Below, piece after piece: positions 22,363 to 35,638 of a stretch of DNA of 64,000 nt. The notes beneath the pieces are model-generated. The model did no database searches. It had not been told where the DNA came from and was given only the letters and a program-made list of their open reading frames with translations. The translations under genes and the position numbers were made by a program. How positions within the stretch are numbered: the first letter of the stretch is position 1; each line of letters opens with the position of its first letter. The stretch covers positions 1,019,689 through 1,083,688 of the forward strand of contig VZDJ01000101.1 of the NCBI GenBank assembly GCA_008694505.1. The letters are read 5' to 3'. This DNA is from Cyanoderma ruficeps (lineage: Eukaryota > Chordata > Aves > Passeriformes > Timaliidae).

Positions 22363-24685
22363 TTCTCACATTCAAACCAGGAAATTCAGCCTGCAAGGAT
22401 TCAGCCTCTCAGCTCCATACATCCCAGAATATGTTCACCTGTTGAGCTGGAGCTCTGCAAGACTGCCAAGTTCAACTTTGTCAGTGCTTACAGACAAAAA
22501 AATCTTATATTTGCCAGAATTCAGAGTGAATTTCCAGAGCAAAATTTCAGCATTTTCATCAACAAGCACCCATTTAGCCATAAAAACAATGAAATTCATA
22601 GTAAAGATTTTGGTTTTAAATAGATTTGTCCCAGGCTCAACATGTTCCAGAAAACTAAAGGATTTTGGAAGGGAAGATCATAGAATGTTAATAGAGCATG
22701 AAAATGTAGGAAGACATCTGCAAAATAGATTCCCTTCCTGATCATATTGATATACTTAATGTTTAAAATATTTTATTGCCTACTTTCAGGGCTGATTACC
22801 TTTATGCAATTGACTTGACAAGATATGCATTCTCCAGGTAGATGAATAGATGGAACAGGGATTCAGCTTGTTCTCCAATGGTTTGGAATAGTGTAGCAAA
22901 GCCTGCTCTGCCTCCCCAGAACTTTTCCTGATTCAAGTTCTGCCATCTATCCTGACATTTCATTCTTATTGTGACTGGGTAGAAGGAGGGGATTGAGAAA
23001 TCCACTGCCACCAAGGAACTGTCTTGAACTTTTTCATATCATGTGGGAAGCTTCCTACTCTTTCCTTTGTGTAGAAAAGAGAAATAAAAAATAACCTGAG
23101 CAAAAGTGCTGGAATATATGACATCCTACACAAGAGTGAAATGTATAATGACCAACTTGGTATTTTCTTCAGGAAAAAAATCTAGCTAACATCAGCACAG
23201 AAGAAATTCACAACAAAAATGAATAGCAGAGTTTCAAACAGCGCTTCAGTGCTTAGGATTGTGGTAAATTTTTTGTTAGGTGTTTCTGTGTTTCCCAAAG
23301 GCTGAAGGTGTTCCCAATGACCCACCTCTCATATGTCTGGGGTGGCTCTCCAGTTGGCCAGGTACAATGGAAAGACCAGTCACTCAGTAGCTCTGTACTG
23401 TGTTGCTACTGCCATTTCAGACTTCTAAAAATTATGTTAAAGGATGCCTTACTTTATTAATTTTTCTATACAGTGATTATGGATGAAGAAATCACACTCC
23501 CCTCAGTGACAATCAATTATCATCCCACTTCTCTGCCATGGTAGATCATGCTGTTTCAAGAAGTATTTGAACCTGAGTTCCCATCTCAATAAAGAGTTCT
23601 CCTAGAAGATGGTTGGACTGAAGGATTCAAAAACAATTGATGAAAATTATACCTCTGTTAAAGAAACTTTCCTGCACCCAGCTTGAGCATGATGATTAAA
23701 ATCTTTTTAAGTATTGAGATGTCTAAGACTCTGCTATGGGAAACCAAGGGTTAAACCAGTAAGGAAACCTTGTCTGACTGTGAATTTAGTGAGGGTAGGG
23801 AGTTCAGCCAGGCTACTGTAGGCTCCCAGCTGTGAAGGGCCTTTGGTCCTGTCTCAGGTGGTGCACGTGTGACTGCCAGAGCTGCTCCTAGATGGTCAGG
23901 CAGGAAAGTTTCCTTGACACCTCTGCAAAACAAGAAAAAGTGGTTTCTTACTTCATTTGAAATTTTTAATAGTGGGCTGGAGAGGATGTCAGTTCAAAGA
24001 AGACAGGTAGCAAGAATGCTGTAATTTACTAGATAACTGAGGGCTCAAACACATATATGACATTTAAAGTGAACCAAGTCAAAATTAACTTAAGCTTCTA
24101 AATAAACTCAACATACAAGAAAACTATTCTATCATTTTGTCTTTATAATTTTTTTCTGAAGATATGCACTCAATATTTCATACTGTAAAATGCTTTCTGA
24201 AAGTCATCAACTACTCTCAACTTCTACAGAGTGCGATAAACTTTTTGTCCCTTGCAAACTTCAGCACCTCACAGGGTCAGAACCTTTATTCCAAAAATAA
24301 AACTGGAAGTCCAGAAGTTCAGCTTTCTGCTATGGAGATGGAAATATCACAGTTTTAGAATTATGGGCAATATTTCATTAAGAAAGAAATGCTGGGATTT
24401 GTTGTGACTGTTGTTTGATTTTTTTATCTTTCTTTTAAAAATTCCAAAGCCCTGTTTTGAGGCATTTGAGATCCCATGAGTGAAAGCTGGGCATGATGAG
24501 AAGTAGAAAGTTCCTTTAAAAACTATCTGATAAGCTCTAAAGTAAAATTGAGTTGTGTTCACTTAGAGGTTATCTGCAGAGATTCCACTACTGAACAGCA
24601 AGTTCTCAGGAAATTGTAAATATAAAAGCCAGGCATTTGTGATGATTGTAAGAATGTGTGCTGTCATAAAGAGAATCATTCCATC
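22363..24685. other. Unique DNA, no gene recognised
   Basis: Short frames (for example 22310-22741) continue out of the microsatellite but have no recognised domain. No repeat family is seen. Confidence 0.45.
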
Positions 24686-24775
24686 TTCATGGATTCATAG
24701 GCTTTAAAGGCTAGAATTTACTTCCTGAAAGACACAAGCCAGAAAACTTAACCCAATACATCTTGTACATGGTAT
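24686..24775 (-). mobile_element. Ancient CR1-type 3' fragment (amniote-age)
   Basis: 'GATTCATAGGCTTTAAAGGC' is followed, after an internal deletion, by 'CTTCCTGAAAGACACAAGCC', 'AGAAAACTTAACCCAATACA' and 'TCTTGTA'. The order matches the old CR1 3' region known from reptiles ('ATTCATAGATT..AAGGCCAGAAGGGAC...CTCCTGTATAACACAGGCCA..' type). High divergence marks it as much older than the avian CR1 copies. Confidence 0.55.
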
Positions 24776-25738
24776 TTCCTTTCTTTAAATGAATTTCCAG
24801 TAGTATTAAGTTGATGGAATGATTAAAATATTTTCCATAGACTGTTTTAGGGAATGTCATTCTTTGAACAAATACATGCACAATTGGTCAAACTCTTCTA
24901 TGGTGGACCTGCACTGAATTAGAATTTCAGATGCCACACAGGCTGGGCCAGTGGTACATGCTGGGGAATAGGACACCAGTACAGTATGATTTGTTAGTGC
25001 CTACACCCAGTAAACACAGGGAATGCTGTGAAGAAACATCAGCCCAAACCAGCAGGGCTCTGTCTTTTTTGTTAACCTTGTCTTCCCCATAACTGTGGAA
25101 TTTCCAGATTTACATCAAGGGCTTGGAAAGAAAACAAGGGAAGAAATGCACACAAACCACCACCATGTATTTCTGAGTCAGTTGCCAACATATGAAATGG
25201 TGGACAAGTGAGGGAGACACCATGTCATCCAACAGGCTGAACAAGTAGAGTGAAAAGGAAGCAGGGCTGTTTGCCTTAAAATCTTATCTTTTCTATCTTA
25301 GAAGATTCTCTGGATTTTATTCTCCACAGCAGATTTTTTTTCCCCTCAGACTATTCTCTGTCAGTTTTCTAGTATTTCTTTTTCTCCTAAGCAGTTTACA
25401 TTTTTCAGATTGTAACATCTCTACTACAGTGTCACTTGGAATACATCCTCCCTTTGCTCTCTGACTGCTCTGCTTTAATTACCAGTCTCTTTGTAAAATG
25501 GGAAGGTCCTTCCCTCAGCTGTCAACAGACTGAGTTGGTACAGCCTAACACTCAGAACTTCCCAGCTTTTCAGCCTGGACAGCCTGTGATGCAGCTGAGA
25601 AGTTGCCTGCAGAAGAGTATAAATCTGCTTTTTTTTCAAGGCCTGATGCAAATCTCATCTAGCTAGGATCCAGGGAAAAACAGTCACTGTACAATCATAA
25701 AAAAGCTGCACATTATACATGGTATCAATGCACTATCC
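24776..25738. other. Unique AT-rich DNA
   Basis: No gene or repeat family is recognised. Confidence 0.5.
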
Positions 25739-25779
25739 GTGAGTCTGATGTTGTACCCCCAAAATCCAATGTTTTACTT

Positions 25780-26030
25780 CCACACTAGTGCAAGCAGAGC
25801 CGCCTTCTTTTCATGGATTCATTGCTGCCTTGCCAGAGCCTGGTGCAGAGTGATGCTGAGTGCCCTGGGTGCAGGCAGAGGGATGAGCAGGCAGAGAGGG
25901 AGGCTGCTCCATCCCTGTCTGTGCCTTTGCACATGGTCAGAGCACAGAAGTCATCTCCCCCAGACATCTCTGCTCTCTCTTGTAAAAGGCTTAACAACTC
26001 TCCACTGTCCCAAGAAAAAGAGGAAAAAAT
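25780..26030. other. GC-richer patch holding the second 40-bp repeat copy
   Basis: Overlapping frames on both strands (plus 25739-26053 and 25813-26049; minus 25785-25997) have no recognised domains. The only shared element is the 40-bp segment; the rest does not resemble the patch at 21.0-21.7 kb. Confidence 0.4.
25969..26008 (+). repeat. 40-bp exact dispersed repeat, copy 2
   Basis: Identical to 21652-21691 over 40 bases. It is flanked by CCCCCAGACATC on the left and CCCAAGAAAAAGAGG on the right, unlike copy 1. Confidence 0.9.
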
Positions 26031-27830
26031 GGGGAGAAAAGGGCCCTAATTAGCTAGATGTTGAGGTTAACTGCCATATGAGCTGAGATGAAAGGTTTGT
26101 GACTTTCATGACTGGCTTTTTATGAAGAGGAAAGGGAGTCAAAGTGTGCTGTGAGAAGCGCTTGTAAGCATCTCAACGGAAAGGCACAAGAAAGATCAGC
26201 ATGTATCTTAATTTCCATGTTGTCTCAGAAAAAGATCAAATGCTATTTATTTTGAGTCAATAAGCCTACAGGGAGGTGAATAAATGTTTGTTACTTTCTC
26301 TCTCCTTGTTCTCATTTCCTGTCCAAGAATGGAGGCGGATCAGCTGAGCCATAGCACACCCAGGACATACACTACAACATTCATCTTGGTGTAGATGAGA
26401 TGCTTGTGTTAAGGCAAAAAAAAAAAAGCTGTTTGTTTAATTCAAACACAGCCATATGACTTTCAAATGGCAACATCATGATCAGCTTTGGCACAGGAAC
26501 AGAAATGATCAAACAGATGTAAAAAGTCCAGCAAAATTCTTGTAGTAGAGATCATTCCTTCAGCAGTCCACAGTTTGCAGCTGCAAAGTAGTTCAGTTTC
26601 AAAATGTTCCTGATAGCTGTAGGTGGGATGCCTTCCAACCAGTATCTGATCAAATGGCATGACACATTTTAAGAGAACTAAGTCCATTGTAACACAGAAA
26701 ATATAAAATCTTTGTTCTTTGTAAAAAATGTAGCTAATTAAATGGCTGCATTCATTTTTATCTGACTCCCAAGAGTGCTAAGAGGTCTCCTTATGAATCA
26801 GAATATTTTCTAAAATCAGAAAAAATATTAGCCATCCAAGGGAACCGGGAACTAGTAATGATTATAATTATCTTATAGTGCAATGCTTTCATACTTTGCC
26901 AGTATACATTAGTAGGATATTCTGAAATGCGGCTCATCATTCTGAAATGAAACAGGAAAATTCAGCAGCAAATAGCTTAAGCATGTTTAAGTCAACACCC
27001 ATCTAGTCATGCATATATATGTGTATGTTATATAATTGTACAATCACTGTACAGAGAAAGTATGCATGCAAGTATAAAAAGGTTCAAGTGGAAAAAAATA
27101 TGGGAGAAAGCTCAACATCTATTATGTGCCTCATTTGTTTTACTTACATGGAATGGGTGAACAGAAATAAGTGTGCTTGGCATGGTAACACCTTTTGCAA
27201 ATTAATTTCCTACCAACAGGAAGGTATATGGAGGATTTCAGAATTCTTACCTTTACTTTTTACTGGATTCCTATTCGCATCTATGTGTCATGACTACATG
27301 TCAAATTTTCTGCTTTGAAAGCCAGGTAACACAGTAGGCCTAGAAGTTGGTGTAATTTCTTCCTGAAGGGAACTGGCCCTTTTCTGACAGCTCTTGATCA
27401 TCTTCATTTAAGCACTCAGCTGCCAATGTTTTGAAATTGAAACTCCAGCTTCAAATCATGTCAACTGCACCCTCCCCAGCCTTAGCATTCCAGACTCAGG
27501 GTGTTTTTTATTTTTCTTTCTTTTTTCTTTCAGCTTGAATACAAAGAAAATAATGATTTCTTTTCTGTTATGGCTATACTTTTCTCTTTCTTAGGGTACA
27601 TTAAGGGGTGAAGGAGATCTGGAGAAGGTGAGCAGAACTCACTTCTGATTTCAGGCTCTGTGCAAACACAAGCGGGACATTGCAATTTTGGCAACAGTTT
27701 ATAGCTGAAAGCATAAACAAAGCTTTCTTTATTAAGTGAAAATCGAGGAAAGCAACTGTGAGACCTAATATACCCTCATGTTTTGTATGCATATCCTCCG
27801 AAACTGCTCCTTATATATAGGGCTATTGAA
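26031..27830. other. Unique AT-rich DNA, no gene recognised
   Basis: The minus frame 26463-26687 and plus frame 27019-27318 show no recognised family. There is a poly-A of about 12 near 26417. Confidence 0.45.
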
Positions 27831-27890
27831 CATAACTGTTATATATATGTGTCTGTGTATGAAAATATATATATACACATGCATACATTT
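27831..27890. repeat. Interrupted TA/CA dinucleotide tract
   Basis: Two short (TA)n blocks, one at about 27840-27848 and one at about 27866-27876, separated by GTGTCTGTGTATGAAAA and followed by CACATGCATAC. Confidence 0.65.
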
Positions 27891-30800
27891 AGCCTAGCAG
27901 CTGAATGTCAGAAAGGGAGCCTGACTGCAGTCAGCTGAAGTCTCAAATGACAAGGATGACAGAATTAAGTGAAACCTAAAAGTTATTGGGGCAGAAAGTG
28001 CTGCCCAAAATACTCTGAGGGAGCAGTCTCTGCTGAAAGACAGGCTGCCCTCTGTGTGCACCAGGAACTCCTGACAGCTCCTACCTGAAGGTCTGCTACA
28101 AAGGGAGTGACAAAAGGCTTTGTTAGACGTAAGACTTTCACTCATCCTCAGTATCCTCATTCAAAACACCTGACATCCAGGCAGGCTGGATGTTTAAAAC
28201 TGCTCTTGACACTCTTGATATTAATTTTTATTAACTGCCAAAAAGTAATGGTGTCCTTTCCTTACATGAAGTCAGGTGTAGCACAGTCTCAGAAGAGTGA
28301 AGGGACTATGCAGGTGGCAGCCCTGGCCACAGATTTTGCTTCATGGTTTTTATTGTCCATTAGACAGAGTGACAGTAATGTCTGCCCATCCCTATTGGGT
28401 ACAGCCTCACGGCTGCAAGGTGTCAAAGAAAATAATTGCATGTTTACTCTTCTATTTGCTCCGCTAAAGCAGCCCTACTGTAGCTAGCAGCTGTCTCAGA
28501 GTAAGAGGAAAAATTACAGCACCGATGAGTTAAAAGTCAGGAAGCTGTTCGTGCCTGAGCATTTTAAGAACTCCATTGCTGTCTTTATAGACCACCAAAT
28601 AATTTTGCATAGCATAATACAGAGGAAATGCAGTTATGGTCAGGCTGATTTCATTTCCATTAAAACTGCAAGTGTGTGACACATTTCTTTGGATTGGAGA
28701 GCTTCTCTTTATTGGACATGCAGTGTTCTCAGCTGAGGTGCAGCAGCAGCACTACCATCATCCCAAATTATGGACCTGGAGTCCTTGAATTCTTATTAGG
28801 TTTGACACTGGCTGCACAATCCCTAGTTAGAACCTCTATTCCTGTCAGAAATTTATGCTTTTCCTCTGCAACAGACAAGTGAGAGCAGAGGCTTCAAATA
28901 ATTAACTGAAAACAGAACTGTAACTAATCTGTTTGTCTAATTTTTAGCAGATGTTCTAAGGTAATCTTGCAGAAGGAATCAAGCAAAATCAGCACAAGCA
29001 CCACTGCTTCAGTGAACTTTGGGGACTGTGAGCATAGAGGTACATGTTCAGAGACTGGAAAAAAAAGGGTAGTAGACTGCAAACCTTTTTCTCTGTTATG
29101 ATCAGGGCAGTGAAGTGACACTACCCAGTTTTTCTCAAAGTGTTCATTTTTCACTTACCTTGCTAGGCAATCTTACATTATGAGAGATCAGGCCACATGT
29201 TCTGTGGTGTACAGAGCAATTTGCTGGATGCATGAATTACAATTGTACATTTCAAGCTACGAAATCATTAATCCAAGAAAATATTGTAGTCCACTGCACT
29301 GAGAACTAAGAGAGTGCTGCATAGTCACAGGTAGTGGCATTGACAGATTGAAGAATCCAATTCCTCACAACTTATGTTGAACTCTTCAGCTCCTATAAAT
29401 CATATAGAACATCTTCCCAAACTAAAATCTCCAGGATATAATAAATTTTTTTAAAGCAAAAGAAGCCTAGCAAAGATAATAGTTAACTGTCATGCTTTTA
29501 TTCTGAAAAAGGTTTCTCCTCCCCAGACCCTTTGCAAAGAATGTTAAATGCCTCACCCGAATGCTGTATTTGAACAACATGTTCTGATTGCATGGTGCTC
29601 TTCAATATTAAATCAACACAATCATTTTCAGTTTCTCTGTCCTCTCCTTTACCTTTCAGTCTTCTAGAAGTTTGTTGTCAAACTTCATATTCCCTCATGT
29701 CCTGCCATAAACAGGCCATGCTTGTTGCTGTAGAATTGGAACAGAATACAGACTGAAAAATGTCTGGCTGATAGACGGGGTGGATATTCTGGAGTCTGAG
29801 GAATCAACTACCACAAACTGGCTATGCTGAACAAGGGATTTTATTTCATCTCAGTCATCAAAGCAGAAATATTAGTAAGTCCCTGCAAATCAAACAATTC
29901 CTATTTGTTCAGGGTTTCTTAATTATTCTGAGATCACAAAATATGCATGAGTAGTGATTTCAGATCCATATTCCAAATAATTTTCAATATATAGGCAAAG
30001 ATAATTTGGATTTTCACAAATTTTTGCTTTTCGTGCTCATACCATCACCTGTCACATCTTTCTGCCACCTTGCCAACATAAAATATTGCTGATAGAGGTG
30101 TACCAAACAAAGCTGATATGTCTAAAGACAGAAAATAATTTCTTTGCAAAAAGTGCAAAATGGAATTAATCTGTAAAAGGATTTGATTGCTCTACCACTA
30201 AATCGATAGAATGTTATCAAAGACTTGTGTCTGTTTGATCTGATGCAGTAACATCTTTTTCCTCAACTTCATTCACACAAATTCCAATAGTCTATAATTA
30301 TTTTTTCCAGGTTGCCAGTAACAATTAAAACAAAATACATGTACCTTAAAGTACAAATATGTGACTTTTGTTGCAAGAAATTTCCTGTTTCAGATGTGGG
30401 AAAACCTGACTTGAAAGCATGGTGTTTCATTTGCATAGTTAGGCAATTCTGGGGCTAAACAAAAAACATAATTGAAAATAAAATTTTGGTTTGGAATAAC
30501 ATTTGAAAGACAAATTAATAGGTAATTTTAGCAGTAAGAGAAAAAAAAATAAGGTTATTAAGTGTGTTGAAACTTGACAGGGTAACAAGCAGTTTTAGTT
30601 AGAAAATGCTGACACCTTTATTTTCAATACAGAATTTAACAAGTACAGGTTTTGAAGTACCTTTCATTTTCATTTAAAACCAGCCTATACTGTGTAGGAG
30701 TGGGACAAGAAAAAGGGCCAAAACAAAAGTTCTTATTGTTGGCTGACATGAAATTCCTCAGGTTATATTTTTCTTGAAGACTTCAATTTTCTATTTGACT

Positions 30801-31390
30801 AGGGAATTGCTAGTTACCCACCTTAACTGCACAAAATAAATACACAGTACTACGCATTATATAGCATTTTCCACAATACGATGTCTTTTCAGTAGCTCCA
30901 TGAATTTCTGGAGGCACTGAAGACACTTTGGATGTATTCATTTGGTTTGCTATGTGGATTATTGTGTCTGTGATACGGATATTATATATGCAGCATAGTG
31001 GTGCGATAGAATTAGTGAATGGCCTCTTTTCCCACTGGAAATGTAACTAAATTAGAAAGAGTAGTGTCTGGCTTTTGCATCAGATGTAGGAAAACAAGTC
31101 AGCAATTTTCTCTCAGGAACAGCAACACAAAAGAGGAACTTTGTCATTACAGAGTGGTAATTGTTGCATATTTTATTTACAGATAATGTATCTATTTACA
31201 GTAGGAGTTTTTGTTTGTGTGAGAGTTGCAAAGAGCTTCTTCCAGAAAAATTTTAGGCTTTATTTTGGCCTTGGAATTTGTTACCTTCCCCATAGTTTTT
31301 CTGCTTTACAAAATGTGTAACAGTGGATCAGCTAAAAGTCTTAAAAGGATTAATGTATGATAATTACAAGTGTTGTAAAAAGTTGATCTA
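27891..31390. other. Unique AT-rich DNA, no gene recognised
   Basis: No repeat family or exon-like segment is recognised. A CpG-containing, TAAT-poor stretch at 28440-28620 could be a weak regulatory candidate but has little to support it. Confidence 0.4.
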
Positions 31391-31444
31391 GCTTTTTTTT
31401 TTTTTTTTACCTGCACTATTATACNTTACCTGCACCATTATACA
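31391..31444. repeat. Poly-T run and 18-bp duplicated segment around an ambiguous base
   Basis: A T-run of about 16 ends at TTACCTGCACTATTATAC. After a single N at 31425, the near-identical TTACCTGCACCATTATAC follows (17 of 18 bases). The N exactly between the two units makes an assembly join as likely as a true tandem duplication. Confidence 0.8.
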
Positions 31445-32650
31445 GACGAAGTGACATTTGATCAAAAGTTTCTATTTGCCTGTGGATCTGCTGCGTACAA
31501 CATTTGGGCTCACACTAACTAAACTATAACCTGAGATAAAAGCAATTCTTCTTTAAGTGACTTTTCCCTAACTGTAATTTTTTTTTTTAAATTACACAAG
31601 CATGGTTCATTTATATCAGATACAAATAGAGTCAATATAAGGAAATATTGGACTGCAGGCACCACTTGGTCAGCCTTAACTGCAATAACTTGATTTTTTC
31701 AACTGTGGACTAATTTTATTGCCAGTAACAACATTAGTGATTATTCATGCTAAGATAAGAGCAAAAATAAATCTAATGATCCACAGTGAATTGACAAAAA
31801 GACTGCAAAGGAATTTTCCTCTTGCTTACTTATATTTCACATTACATAAATGGGCAGATACACTATAGGATTTTGGAAGCTGTTTCTGAAATGCTGAGTA
31901 TGATTTATTGCCAGAGGCAACATGCCAGACTGGATGCATCAGGGATCCTGTCTGCTAAGAAATGCTTCAGTTTCTTTCAAGAGACTGTCCATATGTGCCT
32001 TCATACCATAAGCATATGTCTGCTACTCTGAGTTGAAGATTTCTCCATTCCAGCAGTATCCACATGGTCACTATAACATCCTGTCCCCTGACAAACTGAC
32101 TGAGGCTCCCCCTGCTTGCTCAGGGGTAATTTGTAGATGGGTTCTGAAGAGCCACTTTAGCAATTTAGCCTTCCTTTGGAATCTAATTTCTTCCTTTTGT
32201 GATTTATTTTTCCTGTTTTCTTTTCAGAATGCATTTGAGTTCTTACATATTGAATTTACCTTGCCTCCTTTCTTTACCCATCTGCAGGCAGAAGTTTTCC
32301 TTAATTTTATTCTTACCAACTGTGTCGCAGCTTGTTCACAGTTATGAGGAGACGTGTCTTCCCTGAAGACAGTTGTGGTCCTTTTTCCAAGGGTCATACA
32401 AACATAGGCCAGGCAGATATCTGTATCTGTGATTTCTCGGCATCTCTAACCAGTGGTTCTAACTGCATGCTCCATTCTTCTTTGAAAATGTGAAAGTCCT
32501 ACAGCCTGCCACATCTAGACAAAACATCCTATATGATAACATCCCACTTTGCCTATCACTGCAACTCCCCCTTTAAAAAAGCGCAAGCAAACGGATTGTT
32601 TAAATGTGTGTGTGGAGATCCTGTGATTCTCCAATCCCATTTCTTCAGGC
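31445..32650. other. Unique AT-rich DNA
   Basis: The frames 31822-32031 and 32033-32347 have no recognised domain. Confidence 0.45.
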
Positions 32651-32986
32651 TGTTCCTACCTATTTCTGGGGTGAAGCATCCAAAGGCAGCGTGGATCGGA
32701 TTAAAAACAGAGACAAGATCCTGTTGCAGTAGATAGCACTGCCAGCAGACTCCAACTACTCACAAACTCTAACACCTCATAGCAAGGCCAACAAAAAAAC
32801 CCTCTCTACCTTCTCTATGCCTCCCCATCCCTCTGCCCTTTTCTTGACCAACTAACCCACTCTTTTATAGCACCCATCGCCACTGGACATAGCTGTGACC
32901 CATTAAGAGCAAGGCTGTTCGTCCTCTTTTGTAATTAGTACAGCTGTATCTCAGGGGCAGGGTTTCTTGCAATCCATTCTCCTACA
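32651..32986 (-). mobile_element. Putative solo LTR (ERV), minus orientation
   Basis: Read on the minus strand, the segment starts TGTAGGAGAATGG and ends AGGTAGGAACA, giving TG...CA ends. A clear TATA box (GCTATAAAAGAG; plus-strand 32869-32881) sits about 110 bases from the start, as in a U3 region. It is GC-richer and more CpG-containing than its flanks. No AATAAA and no convincing target duplication were found (flanks CAGGC and AGATC), so the edges are provisional. An alternative is a fragment of a longer repeat or a stand-alone promoter. Confidence 0.5.
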
Positions 32987-35610
32987 AGATCCCATTTATG
33001 CTTTTCAGAGTTCTTACTCGGCAAGATGAAGCAAGAAGTGGTACTTTAGTCAATATTACTGCTGCTTCTAAAAGCAAGGGACAAAGGTGGCAAGGTTGTG
33101 CTTCAGTTTACCATTGAATCCTAATTGCAAATACAGCTGCTACATTTCTGTAATATTTGCATATGCTCATGTCCAGGAAATGAGTTCCAGCATTTATGTT
33201 ATATTTTGTCCATCTAGAAATTACACAATCCTATTTTTCTTCCAAGATTGGGGGTTTTTTTGTGTTAAAAAAGTGACGTGTCAAGGGAAGCCTGGACATA
33301 TGGCAACCTTAGCTCTCAGAGACACTGCATTCCAGTGAGGCCAAGACTGGCTATTGTGTAGATTTTATTTTTTCTTTCACTCTTAATGTAAAACCAAAAT
33401 TATTGTTTAGCCACTTAATAATTGTCCAGTTAATAACCTAGAATTTTTGTCCATGACCTACCTTTATTTCTAGTTTTCTTTTTCTTCTAGTCAAATCCCT
33501 AAGCAATGCATATTGGATAATACGTAAGCCAAATTGCACAAACATCCATGGATATTTAGCTACAATCCCTAGATGCATAAAGTGGTTAAGTGTTCCATTT
33601 TGGTTTTTTTAATCACAGCCAATCTCAAAGGTGAAATGACCTCTAATTTGTAACAATTCATTATGGGTGTTAAGGAGGAATGCTTATGTGGTTTAATTTA
33701 GTTCTTTAGTGAGAATTGGAAGTCTCTAGACAATCTTCATTTTCCTTTGGCCTTCCAAAATGCATTATATAAGGATGTTTTCCAAAAATTCATTATGATT
33801 TTAGTCCAGGCATCCCAGATCTGCACATTTCTTTGACAAATTCTTGATTTCATTAACAGGCAAAGCAGAGTAATTTTTCAGGCAGTTGTCAAAATCCTTT
33901 TCACAGTCAAAACACACTGTGAATACACATTAAATGTGAATCTGTAGGAACAGGATCCCGAACAAATGTTACTGTCATGACATTTTCTTTTTAAACCAGG
34001 ACAGAGAAAGAAGCAGTTCACAGTTCTGCTTCTTCATACATTTTACATAGTAATCTAGTGGTCAGGTCATTTTCCCATGGATTTGAAAAATCCGTGTTAA
34101 AGTCTCTCCTTTGCATTTGAGTAATAACATCTTCCATATTCCAGGTGACTGTGCAAGTTACTAGAGTATACTCTGGCTTGACACCAGAACATACAGATAT
34201 TTGCAAGATCCTACACTGCACAGAAAATAATTGTGAAGTAATTAGGGCAGGAGTAAAGAGCACAAGTTGAAGCAGGACACCCTAGTTGAATAATTAGAAG
34301 AACTTGTTTGGAAGAAAAAAGAATCTCATCTCCCATCTCCATTAAAGCCAAGGTGAGGTGTCCTAAGGGCTCTTTTATATCAGCTACATAAAGTATTTTG
34401 AGCAAAGGCTGATTTCCCATCAGAACTTCCACTCCTTTATGAAAGGAAGTTACTACAGATAGCAAGCATTTTTTTAGAGGAGCTGGCCCCCTGCCATTTT
34501 TCCCAGTTCATACAGCATACTCCCAAACAGAGTACAGGAAACCAGCACACTACTGCATAGCTCAGTAACCACTCAGATGAGCCTAAAAAGTAACCAAACT
34601 TGGCTTACTGCAAGTTATTAATTCAAGGCAGCTTCCAAAGGATAGTGAAAGGAGTTTTCTGAGTCTCCCTCTATGACCAATAGCTGGAGACAGCATTCCA
34701 CACCTGGATGTCGACTTCAGTGTTCCTCCTGCGAGGACCCTACCTGCTTATGTGGGCTACAAGGCACCACCAGCTTTCTTTGACTAAGATTTTCTTTTAA
34801 TACTGACTCTCAACACCCTAGTCCTTTTTTTCGAATTTGGTTTCTGCCTGGCTTTGCAGGGCTACCAATGCAGAAAGGTTCTCCCTTACAGAGGAAGATT
34901 ACTGCAAAGTAAGGAAGTAGATTAGTAGATTTTACAGAGTAATTATTTTCCTTTTGCTCAGACCACTTTTAGACCACTCACTTAGGTCATTATATCTCTC
35001 ACCAGGCCAGCTTCTAACATGCCTTTGCTTAGTGAACATATTGCAGCTGCATGTGTAGATCTGTCATTTACAAGCTGATTAGAAAGAGGTCTGGGGCAAG
35101 CAAAGCATGTCCCAGTGAAAATAAAGGTATTTTTCCTGCACCACCCACACATTTGGAATGGGGATATATGTTGTTTTCTTGTTTCACTCTCAGGCCAAAA
35201 AAAAAGTTAAAACCCTTGATTACAAGATACTGTATGCAACGGGGGAAATTAATCTAAGCCAGAGAACTCTGATATGGCCAAGAAGAATGGAAACAGTTAA
35301 GCTAATTGTATGTAAAGAGTGCACTTATTTCATAGTGTTGTTTCTCAAACTGTGAGACGTGCCTTTCTCAGCGAAGTGGATGGAAATACAGATGAGGCAT
35401 GTGCTCTGATGAGGCACAAAGGAGATGCTAACTGGTTGTGAGTGAAGCACAGGATAAATTAGTTGTGATGTGCTATTTGGCAGTGTTTAAATTCAGGTGG
35501 AGCTGAGGTTTTTTCATTCTGCCATGATCCTGCACAATAGAATTATATTCAGTAACTGCATAAGCATACTTTTTTTCATTATACCAAAATAAAATAGGTT
35601 TTGGAAGGGG
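32987..35610. other. Unique AT-rich DNA, no gene recognised
   Basis: The minus frames 34018-34263 and 34211-34465 and the plus frames 35051-35355 have no recognised family. Confidence 0.45.
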
Positions 35611-35638
35611 GTTTTTTTTTTGGGTTTTTTTTTTTTTN

